A stretch of 64,000 nucleotides of DNA. Source: 9FT-COMBO-48-23 sp963754385. Its GTDB lineage: Bacteria; Chloroflexota; Dehalococcoidia; GIF9; UBA5629. The notes under the pieces are model-generated. The model saw only the letters and a program-made list of their open reading frames with translations, was not told the origin of the DNA and did not search any database. Made by a program: the position numbers and the translations under genes. This document shows, one piece after another, positions 35,299 through 44,157 of the stretch (the first letter of the stretch is position 1; every line of letters begins with the position of its first letter). Location of the stretch: assembly GCA_963754385.1 (NCBI GenBank), contig CAVWGE010000003.1:62001-126000 (forward strand), given 5' to 3'.

Positions 35299-35547
35299 AT
35301 GGAATTGGACGTGGATAGATATGACTATACTACTTTTACGCAAGACTCTACAGGCAAAACACGGAAAGAAGAGGATTATAAGGTAATTTCATATCCTTTT
35401 GACAAATATGAGATTAAGGTAAAAGTTAGTCCGAGTAACGAGTTCCTTGGTATTGTGGAAGTGGGAGTCAACAAAGATTTTCTAAGTCAAAAGCAGAAAA
35501 TCAGCCTCAAAGGTTACCACGATGTTGACCAATTTTATGTAGAATAA
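35299..35547 (+). CDS. Small unknown protein, second cassette gene
   Basis: 82 residues, MELDVDRYDYTTFTQDSTGK at the start, then alternating short strands (YEIKVKVSPSNEFLGIVEVGV). It begins 1 bp after the stop of the first gene, with GGAG just before, so translation is probably coupled. I do not recognise a family. By position between a TIGR04255-like gene and a larger unknown protein it may be an adaptor or an antitoxin-like partner; this is a guess. Confidence 0.55.
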   Translation: MELDVDRYDYTTFTQDSTGKTRKEEDYKVISYPFDKYEIKVKVSPSNEFLGIVEVGVNKDFLSQKQKISLKGYHDVDQFYVE

Positions 35548-35554
35548 TGGACTA

Positions 35555-36208
35555 ATGTGTATGTTTTATCAAAATGGTTTAGGTAATGAACTAAGATTCG
35601 GTGACGTAGTAAAAGGATTTGTTCTAACTAATACTGTTCTCACAAAAACGCATTGGAACACACCGAATCTGCCTTATGGTATTAATGTTTCAACACCTAA
35701 GTTCTCCGTTGTGATGACCCCTTGCTGTTCTATAGAAGATAAAACAATAGCTGTGACCGCACTGATTCAAGTCAAAATATCTTTTTTTGGCAACCCCTAC
35801 TGGGTTGACGACTTGACCAGAATAAATCGAATTATGAGTCCTCAGCAATCAGTCCAACCTCAAGTATGGAGCCAATTGAGCGCCGAGGAACAACAGCGAC
35901 GCATCGCTGAAGGCAATACTTACGCTCACGCAAATCTCTTTATATACGATAAACACGAAATCCTACTAAAATACAAACTGTCCGGAAAACGTGGCGAGAC
36001 TCAAGAAATCACCACAGGTTATTACATGGTTGATTTCAAGAACATAGTGAAAGTGAATTGTGATAGAATAGTATCACCATCCAATTCTCCATCAGAATGT
36101 AGGTTACTTGAACTCACTGTTGAAGCTAGGGAAGACCTACGTGCAAAACTTGGTTGGTACTACTCAAGAATACCAAAAGAAGACCAAGTATCACTCGAAA
36201 TAGTATAA
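35555..36208 (+). CDS. Unknown protein, third cassette gene
   Basis: 217 residues from the ATG at 35555 (a second Met two codons on is possible). The segment NELRFGDVVKGFVLTNTVL followed by FSVVMTPCCSIEDKTIAVTAL has the look of a small beta-barrel or SH3-like entry with a conserved paired Cys. The C-terminal half is charged and helical (LSAEEQQRRIAEGNTYAH). No membrane segments. The family is unknown to me. It ends the cassette; the following 235 bp contain no gene. Confidence 0.55.
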   Translation: MCMFYQNGLGNELRFGDVVKGFVLTNTVLTKTHWNTPNLPYGINVSTPKFSVVMTPCCSIEDKTIAVTALIQVKISFFGNPYWVDDLTRINRIMSPQQSVQPQVWSQLSAEEQQRRIAEGNTYAHANLFIYDKHEILLKYKLSGKRGETQEITTGYYMVDFKNIVKVNCDRIVSPSNSPSECRLLELTVEAREDLRAKLGWYYSRIPKEDQVSLEIV

Positions 36209-36443
36209 AGATTGAACATCAAGTTAACTTACTCACCTTTACTGGGTTCTGGTTAATAGCGGGGGCTTCCTTATTCCTATAGTTTTCGGTCTTAGCAATA
36301 CAATTACCGACTCGTTGAACGAAAATGTCCGTTTTTAGAAAAGTAGGTTAGGTTAATAGTGGCTAATCTTTGGTAATATCGTTACCTAGCTGGTGGGCCA
36401 TTGTGGGCTCAAACCACAGGGCTAAATCACTTCGAGGCGTGAA

Positions 36444-36875
36444 CTATAGCGAATAGATTTCCTTGCCAAAGGTGTGGACCCAGTTCTTTTGCAGAACCTC
36501 AATCGCTTCCTTGGTCTTGTCCACGCCGATAATGACTACAGGCTGGCCACTTTCCCCCTTACCCAGGTAGGTATAAAAATAACATACATTTATATTTGCT
36601 TCACGCAGAGGCTTCAATACAGCCTGAAGTCCACCAGGATGGTCAGGAACTTCCACTGCAATCACATCGGTTTCGTGTACCGAATAGCCATGACTTTTGA
36701 GCACGTTAACCGTTTTTTCCGGGTTATCGGCAACAAATCTCACCGTGCTAAAATCAGATGTGTCAGCCACCGAAATAGCTCTGATGTTTATCCCCTCCCT
36801 ACCCAAGTATTCGCTCACAGCCAGGAACTTACCCGGCACATTCTCTAAGGTTAATGAAATCTGTTTCACGCACAT
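36444..36875 (-). CDS. Double ACT-domain protein
   Basis: 143 residues. The TTG at 36887 is in frame, but GGAGAG is spaced for the ATG at 36875 (MCVKQISLTLENVPGKF). Two ACT domains in tandem: ISLTLENVPGKFLAVSEYLG and VIAVEVPDHPGGLQAVLKPL. ACT domains bind amino acids or other small ligands and regulate metabolism. It lies 28 bp after the 2-oxoacid oxidoreductase gamma gene on the same strand, so it may regulate or sense products of that pathway, such as branched-chain amino acids. Confidence 0.85.
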   Translation of the reverse strand: MCVKQISLTLENVPGKFLAVSEYLGREGINIRAISVADTSDFSTVRFVADNPEKTVNVLKSHGYSVHETDVIAVEVPDHPGGLQAVLKPLREANINVCYFYTYLGKGESGQPVVIIGVDKTKEAIEVLQKNWVHTFGKEIYSL

Positions 36876-36903
36876 AACTCTCTCCAATTAAATATACTAG
36901 ATA

Positions 36904-37443
36904 TCAGATCTGGTCATATCCCACCTTTAAGGCTTTTTCATTAACAGCAACCAGTTTTTGCTTACTACCCAGGATGGACTTTAGCGCATCAATCACGCTG
37001 TCAAGCGAAACGAGGCCGCTCTTCTTGATAAACGCACCGAGCATTACCATATTGGCAGACCTGGGACTTCCCAAGTTTTCCGCAATGCTATTCGCAGGTA
37101 TACTAACAATGTTAATATCACCCCTTGAGATTTCGGATTCCACCAAAGAGGAATTGATAAAGAACAGGCCACCTGATTGAATCTGATTCTGGAATCTAAC
37201 TACAGAAGGCTGGTTCATTGCAATAACAAATTCCGGCGACGAAGCGACCGGAGACGCAATCTCGTCATCAGATATAACCACTGTACAATTGGCGGTACCA
37301 CCACGAACCTCGGCACCGTATGACGGCAAATAAGTTACATTCTTAGCCTCAAGCATTGCTGCCTGAGCCAGACTAAGCCCCATAGACATAACACCCTGAC
37401 CTCCAAAACCGGCAATTATCGTCTTAATCAGCATCCTTTCCAC
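36904..37443 (-). CDS. 2-oxoacid:ferredoxin oxidoreductase, gamma subunit
   Basis: 179 residues, with the gamma-domain signature IIAGFGGQGVMSMGLSLAQ at the N-terminus and YLPSYGAEVRGGTANCTVV. The ATG at 37434 (MLIKTIIAGFGG) is an alternative start. The gene overlaps the beta subunit by 20 bp. It forms part of a four-subunit complex that makes acyl-CoA and CO2 from 2-oxoacids, or the reverse, with ferredoxin as electron partner. Confidence 0.92.
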   Translation of the reverse strand: MERMLIKTIIAGFGGQGVMSMGLSLAQAAMLEAKNVTYLPSYGAEVRGGTANCTVVISDDEIASPVASSPEFVIAMNQPSVVRFQNQIQSGGLFFINSSLVESEISRGDINIVSIPANSIAENLGSPRSANMVMLGAFIKKSGLVSLDSVIDALKSILGSKQKLVAVNEKALKVGYDQI

Positions 37444-38179
37444 CCGTTACGTCTTTGATTACTCCTAACGGAAACACCTTGGTCATCTCCTTGTCCACCC
37501 ATTGCCATGCTTCCACAGGACTCATTTTCCAGTTAGTTGGGCAGGGAGAGAGAATTTCCACCATGGCGAAACCGCGCTTATCAAGTTGCACCTGAAATGC
37601 CTTCTGAATAGCTTTTTTCGTTTTCCTGATATTGGCTGGAGAGTTCACTGCCACCCGCTCAATGTATGCTACGCCTTCAATCAAGGCTAAAATCTCGCTC
37701 ATCTTTATGGGATGTCCTTCCAAAATAGTATCCCTTCCGTAAGGTGTGGTAGTTGTTTTTTGCCCAACCAGAGTAGTTGGCGCCATCTGTCCACCAGTCA
37801 TTCCATAGACGGCGTTGTTGATAAAAATGGAGGTTATATTTTCTCCTCTGTTGGCAGCATGTATAGTCTCGGCAGTACCAATGCCAGCAAGGTCACCGTC
37901 ACCCTGATAAGTAAAGACTACAGCCTCCGGGAAAGCACGCTTTATGCCGGTAGCCACAGCAGCACCCCTCCCATGCGCCGATTCCACCATATCAACATCG
38001 AAATAGTAATAAGCAAAGACAGAGCAGCCCGGTGGTGGTATACCGATGGCTTTATCTTGAAGGTCCATCTCGTCAATGACTTCACAGATAAGCCTGTGAG
38101 CAATAGAGTGCCCACATCCCGGGCAATAGTGGAATATATTTCTCTTTAGAGATTTAGTCCTGGTAAATACTTTCTTCAC
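37424..38179 (-). CDS. 2-oxoacid:ferredoxin oxidoreductase, beta subunit
   Basis: 251 residues with FHYCPGCGHSIAHRLICE, the beta-subunit Cys and pyrophosphate region, and the thiamine diphosphate motif TYQGDGDLAGIGTAETIHAANRG starting near 95. NNAVYGMTGGQMAPTT continues the site. The start codon overlaps the alpha stop (ATGA). It carries the thiamine site. Substrate could be 2-oxoglutarate, 2-oxoisovalerate or similar; motifs do not settle it. Confidence 0.93.
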   Translation of the reverse strand: MKKVFTRTKSLKRNIFHYCPGCGHSIAHRLICEVIDEMDLQDKAIGIPPPGCSVFAYYYFDVDMVESAHGRGAAVATGIKRAFPEAVVFTYQGDGDLAGIGTAETIHAANRGENITSIFINNAVYGMTGGQMAPTTLVGQKTTTTPYGRDTILEGHPIKMSEILALIEGVAYIERVAVNSPANIRKTKKAIQKAFQVQLDKRGFAMVEILSPCPTNWKMSPVEAWQWVDKEMTKVFPLGVIKDVTGGKDAD

Positions 38180-39246
38180 TTATTCAAACCCTTCTGATAA
38201 TAAAGACGCGAGATTACGCGAGCCACCTCGCTTGGCGTGGGAATTACTCCCCCAGGTCTCCCATAGAAGGAAACTTCACCTTTGCCTTCTAGAGCCAGCT
38301 GCACATCCTCTATCATCTGTCCCATATTCATCTCAAACACTAAAAATTGCTTCACTGTCTTCGCCAATTCTTTCACTGCTTCATCGGGAAACGGCCAAAG
38401 AGTAATCGGCCTCAGTAGCCCAACTTTTAAACCCTCAGCCCTTACCGTTCTGATGGCTCCTTTAGCAATTCGAGCTGCTATACCAAAAGCAACCACTATT
38501 AATTCAGCATCATCAACCAAAAATGTTTCGTAAGCGGTCTCATCCCTCTTGATTAATTCGTACCTTCTGAATAGGCTCCAGTTTATCTCTTCCAGCTCAG
38601 CCGGATCAGAAGTAAAGGTCTTAATGAACCTGCTTGGCCTTCCTTTTGCGCCTCTTAATGCATCATCTCTGACAGGCAATTCCGCCGGGGCTTCATGATT
38701 GAATTCTACCGGCTCCATCATCTGTCCCAGAACACCATCGCCGAGGATAATTACGGGGATTTTATATTTATCAGCAAGGTCAAACGATTTGTGGGTGAGA
38801 TTTGCTAGCTCCTGGACTGATGAAGGCGCTAAAACTATGGTTCTGTAATCTCCATGACCGCCGCCTCGAGTGGCCTGAAAATAATCTGACTGCGCCGCCA
38901 CTATGCTTCCCAGTCCTGGCCCACCTCTGGACATATTGACGATAACTGCTGGGAGCTCACAAGCTGCTAGATAAGAAATCCCTTCCTGCTTCAGGCTAAT
39001 ACCGGGACTTGAAGAGGATGTCATTGCTCTGACCCCAACCACGCTGGCCCCGTAAACCATGTTTATGGCGGCAATCTCACTCTCTGCCTGAATAAAAGAA
39101 CAACCCTTCCTTCGGCTCAGATTGGCAGCCATATACTCGGTCAGCTCATTCTGGGGTGTAATCGGATATCCAAAGTAGCTTTGACATCCTGCCCGGATGG
39201 CTGCCTCCCCTATGGCGGCATTCCCGGTCATAAGAACTTTAGCCAC
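38176..39246 (-). CDS. vorB: 2-oxoacid:ferredoxin oxidoreductase, alpha subunit (VorB/KorA-like)
   Basis: 356 residues. MTGNAAIGEAAIRAGCQSYF, GYPITPQNELTEYM, FIQAESEIAAINMVYGAS and MTSSSSPGISLKQEG are the pyrimidine-binding domain of the alpha subunit; the C-terminal part (FEMNMGQMIEDVQLAL) is domain II. The overall pattern is closest to what is called VorB (branched-chain 2-oxoacid) but KorA of 2-oxoglutarate enzymes is similar. The start overlaps the ferredoxin-subunit gene by 8 bp. Confidence 0.9.
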   Translation of the reverse strand: MAKVLMTGNAAIGEAAIRAGCQSYFGYPITPQNELTEYMAANLSRRKGCSFIQAESEIAAINMVYGASVVGVRAMTSSSSPGISLKQEGISYLAACELPAVIVNMSRGGPGLGSIVAAQSDYFQATRGGGHGDYRTIVLAPSSVQELANLTHKSFDLADKYKIPVIILGDGVLGQMMEPVEFNHEAPAELPVRDDALRGAKGRPSRFIKTFTSDPAELEEINWSLFRRYELIKRDETAYETFLVDDAELIVVAFGIAARIAKGAIRTVRAEGLKVGLLRPITLWPFPDEAVKELAKTVKQFLVFEMNMGQMIEDVQLALEGKGEVSFYGRPGGVIPTPSEVARVISRLYYQKGLNK

Positions 39247-39448
39247 GATAAACCTCTATTGCCACTTCCGGGCAAACCAAGGCACAGATAGCACACCCTG
39301 TACATTCGCCATTATCATTGAAAACAGCCGGCATATAGCCACTCGCGTTCAATTTATCAGAGACAAAAATAATACCTTTGGGGCAAAAAGAAATGCAGAG
39401 CTCGCATCCTTTGCAAAGTTCACCAGAAATTTCAACAGTCCCTTTCAT
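39239..39448 (-). CDS. 2-oxoacid:ferredoxin oxidoreductase, delta (ferredoxin) subunit
   Basis: 69 residues with two 4Fe-4S motifs, CKGCELCISFCP and CTGCAICALVCP, and the strand ISGELCKG at the N-terminus. It is the first gene of the four-gene operon delta-alpha-beta-gamma, the order of four-subunit 2-oxoacid oxidoreductases. It accepts electrons from the catalytic core and hands them to free ferredoxin. Confidence 0.93.
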   Translation of the reverse strand: MKGTVEISGELCKGCELCISFCPKGIIFVSDKLNASGYMPAVFNDNGECTGCAICALVCPEVAIEVYRG

Positions 39449-39630
39449 CTCAGTCCCTGTGCTTGGGAATTGGCCTGAATTGCCCTACAATTGTATTCTC
39501 AAATATCCACCGTTACAAGCTTTTAAACTTTAGCATTATCCCAAAAGTTGCTGTCTTAACGCAAAAAAGAGTTCGAGATGATGAAATGGCATCTGACTCG
39601 GACGAATTTGTTCCTTAATCTGCTCTAGAA

Positions 39631-39664
39631 AAACAAACGAGCCCTGCCTAGGAGCCAGGGCCCG
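39631..39664 (-). terminator. Intrinsic terminator after tmRNA
   Basis: On the minus strand CGGGCCCTG and CAGGGCTCG bracket CTCCTAGG-type loop bases, followed by TTTGTTTTT. It lies about 12 bases after the CCA of tmRNA. Confidence 0.7.
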
Positions 39665-39676
39665 TTATTATTTTCT

Positions 39677-40022
39677 TGGTGGAGGCGGGGGAGGGTTGAA
39701 CTCCCCGTCCAGAAGAAGGTTGCCAGAACCTACTACAGGCTTAGTCAGCTCTTTTATCTCACCTGACTAGGCTCTGCTGACCGATAATAGCCAGGCCAGT
39801 CGATAATTCTTAGCCAACCTTCATCGACATCAAGGCTGGAGCACCCCGACATTTCGTCACCCAATCCCGACCCATCGGGGTGAGGTCGGGTTGGATGTGC
39901 AGCCTAATTAGGCTGCAATTGGAACTGCTTCGGCAGTTGTATTTTGCCACCTGTTTTACGAGGTAGATGGCACCTCGACCTGCTATCCTGTAGGCCTTCC
40001 ACTGTCGAAGCCTCACGCCCCC
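39677..40022 (-). ncRNA. ssrA: Transfer-messenger RNA
   Basis: 346 bases including CCA. The 5' end GGGGGCGTGAGGCTTCGACA pairs with CGCCTCC before ACCA at the 3' end to make the tRNA-like acceptor, and GGGTTGAACTCCCC-type TpsiC sequence (minus strand GGGGAGTTCAACCCTCCCC) is at the 3' end. The tag reading frame ends NTTAEAVPIAA then TAA, a normal hydrophobic degradation tag. The exact resume codon is not certain. It lies directly after smpB, its protein partner. Confidence 0.93.
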
Positions 40023-40045
40023 AAAATTAGGTTTTTAAAGTGCTA

Positions 40046-40501
40046 TTAGCCCCTCCTCTTCAACGCCCGCCCTATTTCCCTCTCCGTCTCCCTACGGGCC
40101 ATCGCCTCACGCTTATCGTGAAGTCTCTTGCCTCGAGCCACACCCAACTCTAACTTCGCAGTTCCTCTTTTAATATATAACTTCAAGGGCACTAAAGTCA
40201 AACCTTTCTGATTCACCATGCCTGCCAGCTCGTCAATCTGACGGCGATGCAACAAGAGCTTACGCGGCCGGTTCGGCTCGTGATTGTAGCGGCTACCAGC
40301 TTGATAGGCGGCGATATGAGCATTAACCAGCCACAGCTCACCACCTTCAGGCTTAGCATAGGCATCACGAATATTCACCTGTCCTGCCCGAATCGACTTT
40401 ATCTCGGTGCCGGTAAGGACGATGCCGGCTTCCAGGCTCTCCAGAATAAGATAATCGTGATAGGCCTTGCGGTTGACTGTTATCGACTTTGAATCCACCA
40501 T
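40046..40501 (-). CDS. smpB: SsrA-binding protein SmpB
   Basis: The open frame reaches 40630, but the SmpB-like protein begins at MVDSKSITVNRKAYHDY (40501), giving 151 residues, the family length. Signature segments are LESLEAGIVLTGTEIKSIRAG, NIRDAYAKPEGGELWLVNAHI and the basic tail LHDKREAMARRETEREIGRA that enters the mRNA channel. It binds tmRNA to rescue stalled ribosomes. tmRNA begins 23 bp downstream, so they may share a transcript. Confidence 0.95.
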   Translation of the reverse strand: MVDSKSITVNRKAYHDYLILESLEAGIVLTGTEIKSIRAGQVNIRDAYAKPEGGELWLVNAHIAAYQAGSRYNHEPNRPRKLLLHRRQIDELAGMVNQKGLTLVPLKLYIKRGTAKLELGVARGKRLHDKREAMARRETEREIGRALKRRG

Positions 40502-40556
40502 ATGTGCTAGAATTTTACCACTATTATAATAATAAGGTAAGGACAAGGAGATTATT

Positions 40557-41066
40557 ATGTCAAGTAACTTAAATAAATATTGGCTATTCATTATCGCCTT
40601 TTTGCTGGTCAGCCTCATCAGCGGCGGCATTGTGCTGGCAGTAAAGCAAAGCAGCCATAAGTCTGTCGAGATTTCCCTGTCCCAAACTGCGCCGATTCAG
40701 TACGAAGGTGAAATTTACATCGGCGGCGCTGTGGCTAACCCAGGTTTCTATTCCTTTAAACAAGATGACACCATAGAGGCACTTGTCCAAGCTGCCGGAC
40801 TTATATCAGACGCAGATACGGGCAAAATCAAGATTTATGTGCCCAGGACCGGCGAAGTCTCTCAACCGCAAAAAATAAACCTGAACCGGGCTGAAGTCTG
40901 GCTGCTGGATGCTTTGCCCGGAATCGGACCTGACAGAGCTCAAGCCATTGTCGACTACCGCAATCAAAACGGCCCATTCCGCAGAATCGAGGACTTATTG
41001 CAAGTCGAGGGCATTGGTCAATCCACCTTAGACAGGATGAGAAACCTGATAGCTCTAGAGGACTGA
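40557..41066 (+). CDS. comEA: ComEA-family DNA-binding competence protein
   Basis: 169 residues: one N-terminal membrane helix (about 8-30), an SLBB domain (IYIGGAVANPGFYSFKQDD to about 105), and a C-terminal helix-hairpin-helix pair (INLNRAEVWLLDALPGIGPD, VEGIGQSTLDRMRN). The topology fits a membrane-tethered receptor that binds double-stranded DNA outside the cell. GGAG is spaced for the ATG. comEC follows by 5 bp; smpB diverges upstream. Confidence 0.93.
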   Translation: MSSNLNKYWLFIIAFLLVSLISGGIVLAVKQSSHKSVEISLSQTAPIQYEGEIYIGGAVANPGFYSFKQDDTIEALVQAAGLISDADTGKIKIYVPRTGEVSQPQKINLNRAEVWLLDALPGIGPDRAQAIVDYRNQNGPFRRIEDLLQVEGIGQSTLDRMRNLIALED

Positions 41067-41071
41067 AAACT

Positions 41072-43501
41072 GTGACGCTTATTTACCTCAGCGCCGCCTG
41101 GGTCGCAGGCATATACCTGGGCTCGAAAATCGCCCTGCCCTGGGGTATTATTTTTATAGGCTTTCTTCCCCTGTGTCTCATCCCTTTCCTATCGCGGTAT
41201 AAGAAGCAACTATTCCTGGCTGGATTCTGCCTTTTTGCTTTACTTGGCGGCTGCATCCGCCTCCAATCAAGCCTGCCCATAATAAATGAGCAGCATCTTC
41301 AATTCTACAACGACAAGGGAACGGTCGAACTTGAGGGCATGGTATGCACCGAACCCGAGGCCGGAAACACAACTTCTACCATACAGCTCTCAGCCAGTGA
41401 GATACAAATAAACGGCGCAAAAAAAGAAATATCAGGGAAAGCCCTAATACGCGTTCCCGGATATCAAGAATATCATTACGGCGATATACTGAAAGTTACC
41501 GGCAAGCTGGAAACACCACCGCAATTTGACGACTTCGACTACAAAGGCTATCTAGCACGTCAAGGAATTTATTCGGTTATAAATTATCCTGAAATAGAAA
41601 CTCTCGATACAGGCAGAGGTTTTAAGCCTTTAGCCTGGATTTACTCGCTGAGAAACCGCCTTTCCCAGAGTCTGTCCCTTACCTTACCCGAACCACAAGC
41701 CTCGCTGGCTCAAGGCATTCTCCTCGGCTTAAGAGGCAACATACCATATTCTCTAAATCGAGCGTTCTCAAGAACCGGAACTGCCCATGTACTGGCTATA
41801 TCCGGCATAAACATAACCATCGTCATAGGCATGCTTCTGGCCGCTGGAATCTGGCTTTTCGGTAAGCGGTACTCCATTTATATTTGGCTGGCTCTTCTGA
41901 TTATCTGGCTGTATGCTCTGGTTACAGGCATGAATCCTCCCGTTGTCCGCGGCGCTGTCATGGGAAGTATGTTCTTACTAGCCGAATATCTGGGCAGGCA
42001 AAGTAGTGCATCAATCGCACTGACTTTCGCCGCAGCGGTAATGGTGGGAATACAGCCTCAAGTCTTATGGGATGCCAGCTTTCAACTGAGCTTCCTGGCG
42101 ATGGCAGGCCTCATTTTCATTTCGCCCTACTTCCAAGCTTGGGCTAGGAAAGGGATAGCTGTCACCATAGGAAGAGAAGGAGCTGCAGCGTCTTTATGTA
42201 ATTTTATCGCCGATAGCTTTGCAGTTACTTTAGCTGCCATCTTAGCTACCTGGCCGGTGATCGCCTACTATTTCGGTGTTGTCTCTTTCGTCGGCCTGCC
42301 GGCTACATTCTTCGCTGTGCTGGCCTTGCCAGGAATCATTATCACCTCAGCGCTGGTCGCCGGTATGGGTCTTTTAGCACCTTTATTGGCTCAGTTTCTA
42401 GGTTGGGTATCGTGGCTTTTCCTCAGTTATTTCATGATTGTAGTGCGTGCCTTCGATGCCCTGCCATTCTCATCAGTTAAATTGAGCAGTATCCACATCT
42501 GGCAAATATGGATTTACTACGCTTTTCTGGCTGCAATCATGGCAGCCATCAATTATCGAAAGCAATTGGCTGACTTTTTCCATCTGGCAGGTTCCAAAAT
42601 AAGTCCTTCGGTAAACAGAGCTTCTGGACTTGCCTTAAAACTCCCCAAGAAATGGCTCATATACCCACTTCTAATTGCCACCATCCTGGTTTGGGTTGCC
42701 TTTCTAAATATGCCCGATGACAAGCTGCATGTAAGCATACTTGATGTAGGACAAGGAGACGCCATCCTCATCCAGACGCCAAACCGCCAAGACATACTCA
42801 TCGATGGCGGGCCAAGCCCGCAGGCAATAAGTCTAGAACTAGGCAAAAGATTACCTTTCTGGGATAGGACTATCGATTTGGTGATTCTAACCCAGCCCCA
42901 GGCCGACCATGTCACCGGCCTTATAGAAGTACTCCAAAAATATAACGTGCCACAGGTCATGGAGCCAGGGACAGCCTATAACTCAGTCACTTATCAGCAG
43001 TGGCTCAATTTGGTTAACGACAGCGAAATCAAGCACGAAATAGGGTATGCCGGACAGGAGGTCAACCTCGGAAGCGGAATAAAGATAGAGGTGCTCCACC
43101 CTTCGTCGTCTTTGCTCCAGGATAATTCTGATTACATTGATAACAACGGTATGGTGTTACGCTTAAGCTGGAATGATATAAGTTTCTTATTCACTGCTGA
43201 TATTGGCCATGAGGCCGAGTGGTATCTTGTTGCACAACGAGCCAATCTCAAGAGCACAGTATTGAAGGTCGCCCATCACGGCAGCCAGACTTCTACCTCC
43301 CCGGAGTTTCTGGCTGTAGTTAATCCTGAAGTAGCCGCCATTTCAGTGGGCGCCAACAATAGATTCGGTCTCCCAAACAGCGAAATAGTGGACAGACTGA
43401 CCGGGCGGGTGGGAAGCGACAGGCTCTACCTGACTTCAACTCACGGGACCATCGAGTTCCTAACCGATGGCAATAGGCTGTGGGTAAAAGTCGATAAATA
43501 G
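41072..43501 (+). CDS. comEC: ComEC/Rec2 DNA uptake channel
   Basis: 809 residues (GTG start). The N-terminal region has membrane helices and a soluble beta domain (DUF4131-like, about 80-170). The competence domain (about 200-500) has LAQGILLGLRGNIPYSL, GTAHVLAISGINI and VTGMNPPVVRGAVMGSMFLL. The C-terminal metallo-beta-lactamase domain has LHVSILDVGQGDAILIQTP, QPQADHVTGL and VAHHGSQTSTS. It is the channel for single-stranded DNA entry. With comEA it indicates natural transformation, although pilus genes are not in the window. Confidence 0.93.
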   Translation: MTLIYLSAAWVAGIYLGSKIALPWGIIFIGFLPLCLIPFLSRYKKQLFLAGFCLFALLGGCIRLQSSLPIINEQHLQFYNDKGTVELEGMVCTEPEAGNTTSTIQLSASEIQINGAKKEISGKALIRVPGYQEYHYGDILKVTGKLETPPQFDDFDYKGYLARQGIYSVINYPEIETLDTGRGFKPLAWIYSLRNRLSQSLSLTLPEPQASLAQGILLGLRGNIPYSLNRAFSRTGTAHVLAISGINITIVIGMLLAAGIWLFGKRYSIYIWLALLIIWLYALVTGMNPPVVRGAVMGSMFLLAEYLGRQSSASIALTFAAAVMVGIQPQVLWDASFQLSFLAMAGLIFISPYFQAWARKGIAVTIGREGAAASLCNFIADSFAVTLAAILATWPVIAYYFGVVSFVGLPATFFAVLALPGIIITSALVAGMGLLAPLLAQFLGWVSWLFLSYFMIVVRAFDALPFSSVKLSSIHIWQIWIYYAFLAAIMAAINYRKQLADFFHLAGSKISPSVNRASGLALKLPKKWLIYPLLIATILVWVAFLNMPDDKLHVSILDVGQGDAILIQTPNRQDILIDGGPSPQAISLELGKRLPFWDRTIDLVILTQPQADHVTGLIEVLQKYNVPQVMEPGTAYNSVTYQQWLNLVNDSEIKHEIGYAGQEVNLGSGIKIEVLHPSSSLLQDNSDYIDNNGMVLRLSWNDISFLFTADIGHEAEWYLVAQRANLKSTVLKVAHHGSQTSTSPEFLAVVNPEVAAISVGANNRFGLPNSEIVDRLTGRVGSDRLYLTSTHGTIEFLTDGNRLWVKVDK

Positions 43502-43524
43502 GTTTGCGGCAAACATGTAGCCAT

Positions 43525-43730
43525 GAGGCTTTAGCCTCGTGACCTCGACCTTAAAAGGTCGAGGCTTAAGCCAATCTTCTTTTGTCATTCTGAGCTTTTC
43601 CCCTTGTCATTCTGAGCATAGCGAAGAATCTGGTCTCGCTCAGGGTAAACTCCGCGACCGAAGAATCTGGCTCAGAATGCTCTCCACCAAGAGTTTGTGA
43701 GATTCTCCACCCGCAAGGCTTAGAATGACA
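43525..43730. repeat. Hairpins and a further copy of the inverted-repeat family
   Basis: Two small hairpins (GAGGC/GCCTC and CCTCGACC/GGTCGAGG) are followed by a TGTCATTCTGAG element with two left ends (43583 and 43605) and the right end CTTAGAATGACA (43719-43730). The same family as the inner element near selD. Confidence 0.6.
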
Positions 43731-43818
43731 ACCTCAAATAGTCTTAGATGCTAAGGTTTCGTCACCATAAGTCAGGACAATAGGTTAAGATGATGAGTTT
43801 AAGTTAGGATAAGGTATC

Positions 43819-43847
43819 TTGACAACTTCAATTGCACATGTTATTAT
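43819..43847 (+). promoter_or_regulatory. Consensus promoter of the first YPWN-repeat gene
   Basis: TTGACA and TATTAT are separated by 17 bases. The expected start, near 43855, leaves a leader of about 300 bases that includes the structured element at 43997-44086. Confidence 0.75.
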
Positions 43848-43996
43848 CGTATCAGAAAGTACTTTAGTACTATGAGGGCACTAAATTATTGCCTATGGGT
43901 TTTGTTAAGGCAAAGGGGACTGTGCAAAATCTAGCTTTTGGAGGTGGTTTTAAGAGTCTGTGTGATTGCCGCAACAATCAAAGGTAGTAATTCATA

Positions 43997-44086
43997 GGGG
44001 GGGGCAAAGAACCCATAACTTAATTTGGTCATCAGGTTAAGGGGGAGCCAATGATGAAACCGACCCTTTCCAAGGGTCGGTTTTTT
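43997..44086 (+). promoter_or_regulatory. Structured leader copy A: pseudoknot-capable element plus terminator
   Basis: A run of eight G and GCAAAGAA open the element. Helix S1 pairs CCATAA (44013-44018) with TTAAGG (44037-44042), one A-A mismatch, and helix S2 pairs TTGGT (44025-44029) with GCCAA (44047-44051); the interleaving makes a pseudoknot. An 11-bp terminator stem (AACCGACCCTT with AAGGGTCGGTT) and T-tract follow. The copy at 47734 supports both helices. It may act as a conditional terminator. It does not match a riboswitch class that I can recall. Confidence 0.6.
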
Positions 44087-44157
44087 GTTTTTATACATAG
44101 AGTTAAAGTCGACGACATAATCAATTCACTTTGGAATTAAGGAGACAAATAGTGAAA

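Noticed and set aside
36209..36443. Possible tRNA-like or att site after the cassette
   Set aside because: No cloverleaf can be drawn and no matching direct repeat was found on the other side of the cassette.
40046..40630. smpB starting at 40630
   Set aside because: The extra 43 residues are not SmpB-like and would overlap the divergent comEA promoter region.
31447..43730. CRISPR array from TGTCATT repeats
   Set aside because: The repeats are few, have inverted orientation and irregular spacing, and no cas genes are present.
43997..44086. Cyclic-di-GMP, fluoride or cobalamin riboswitch
   Set aside because: The leader copies lack the conserved sequence blocks of these classes that I can recall; only the general idea of a leader with terminator fits.
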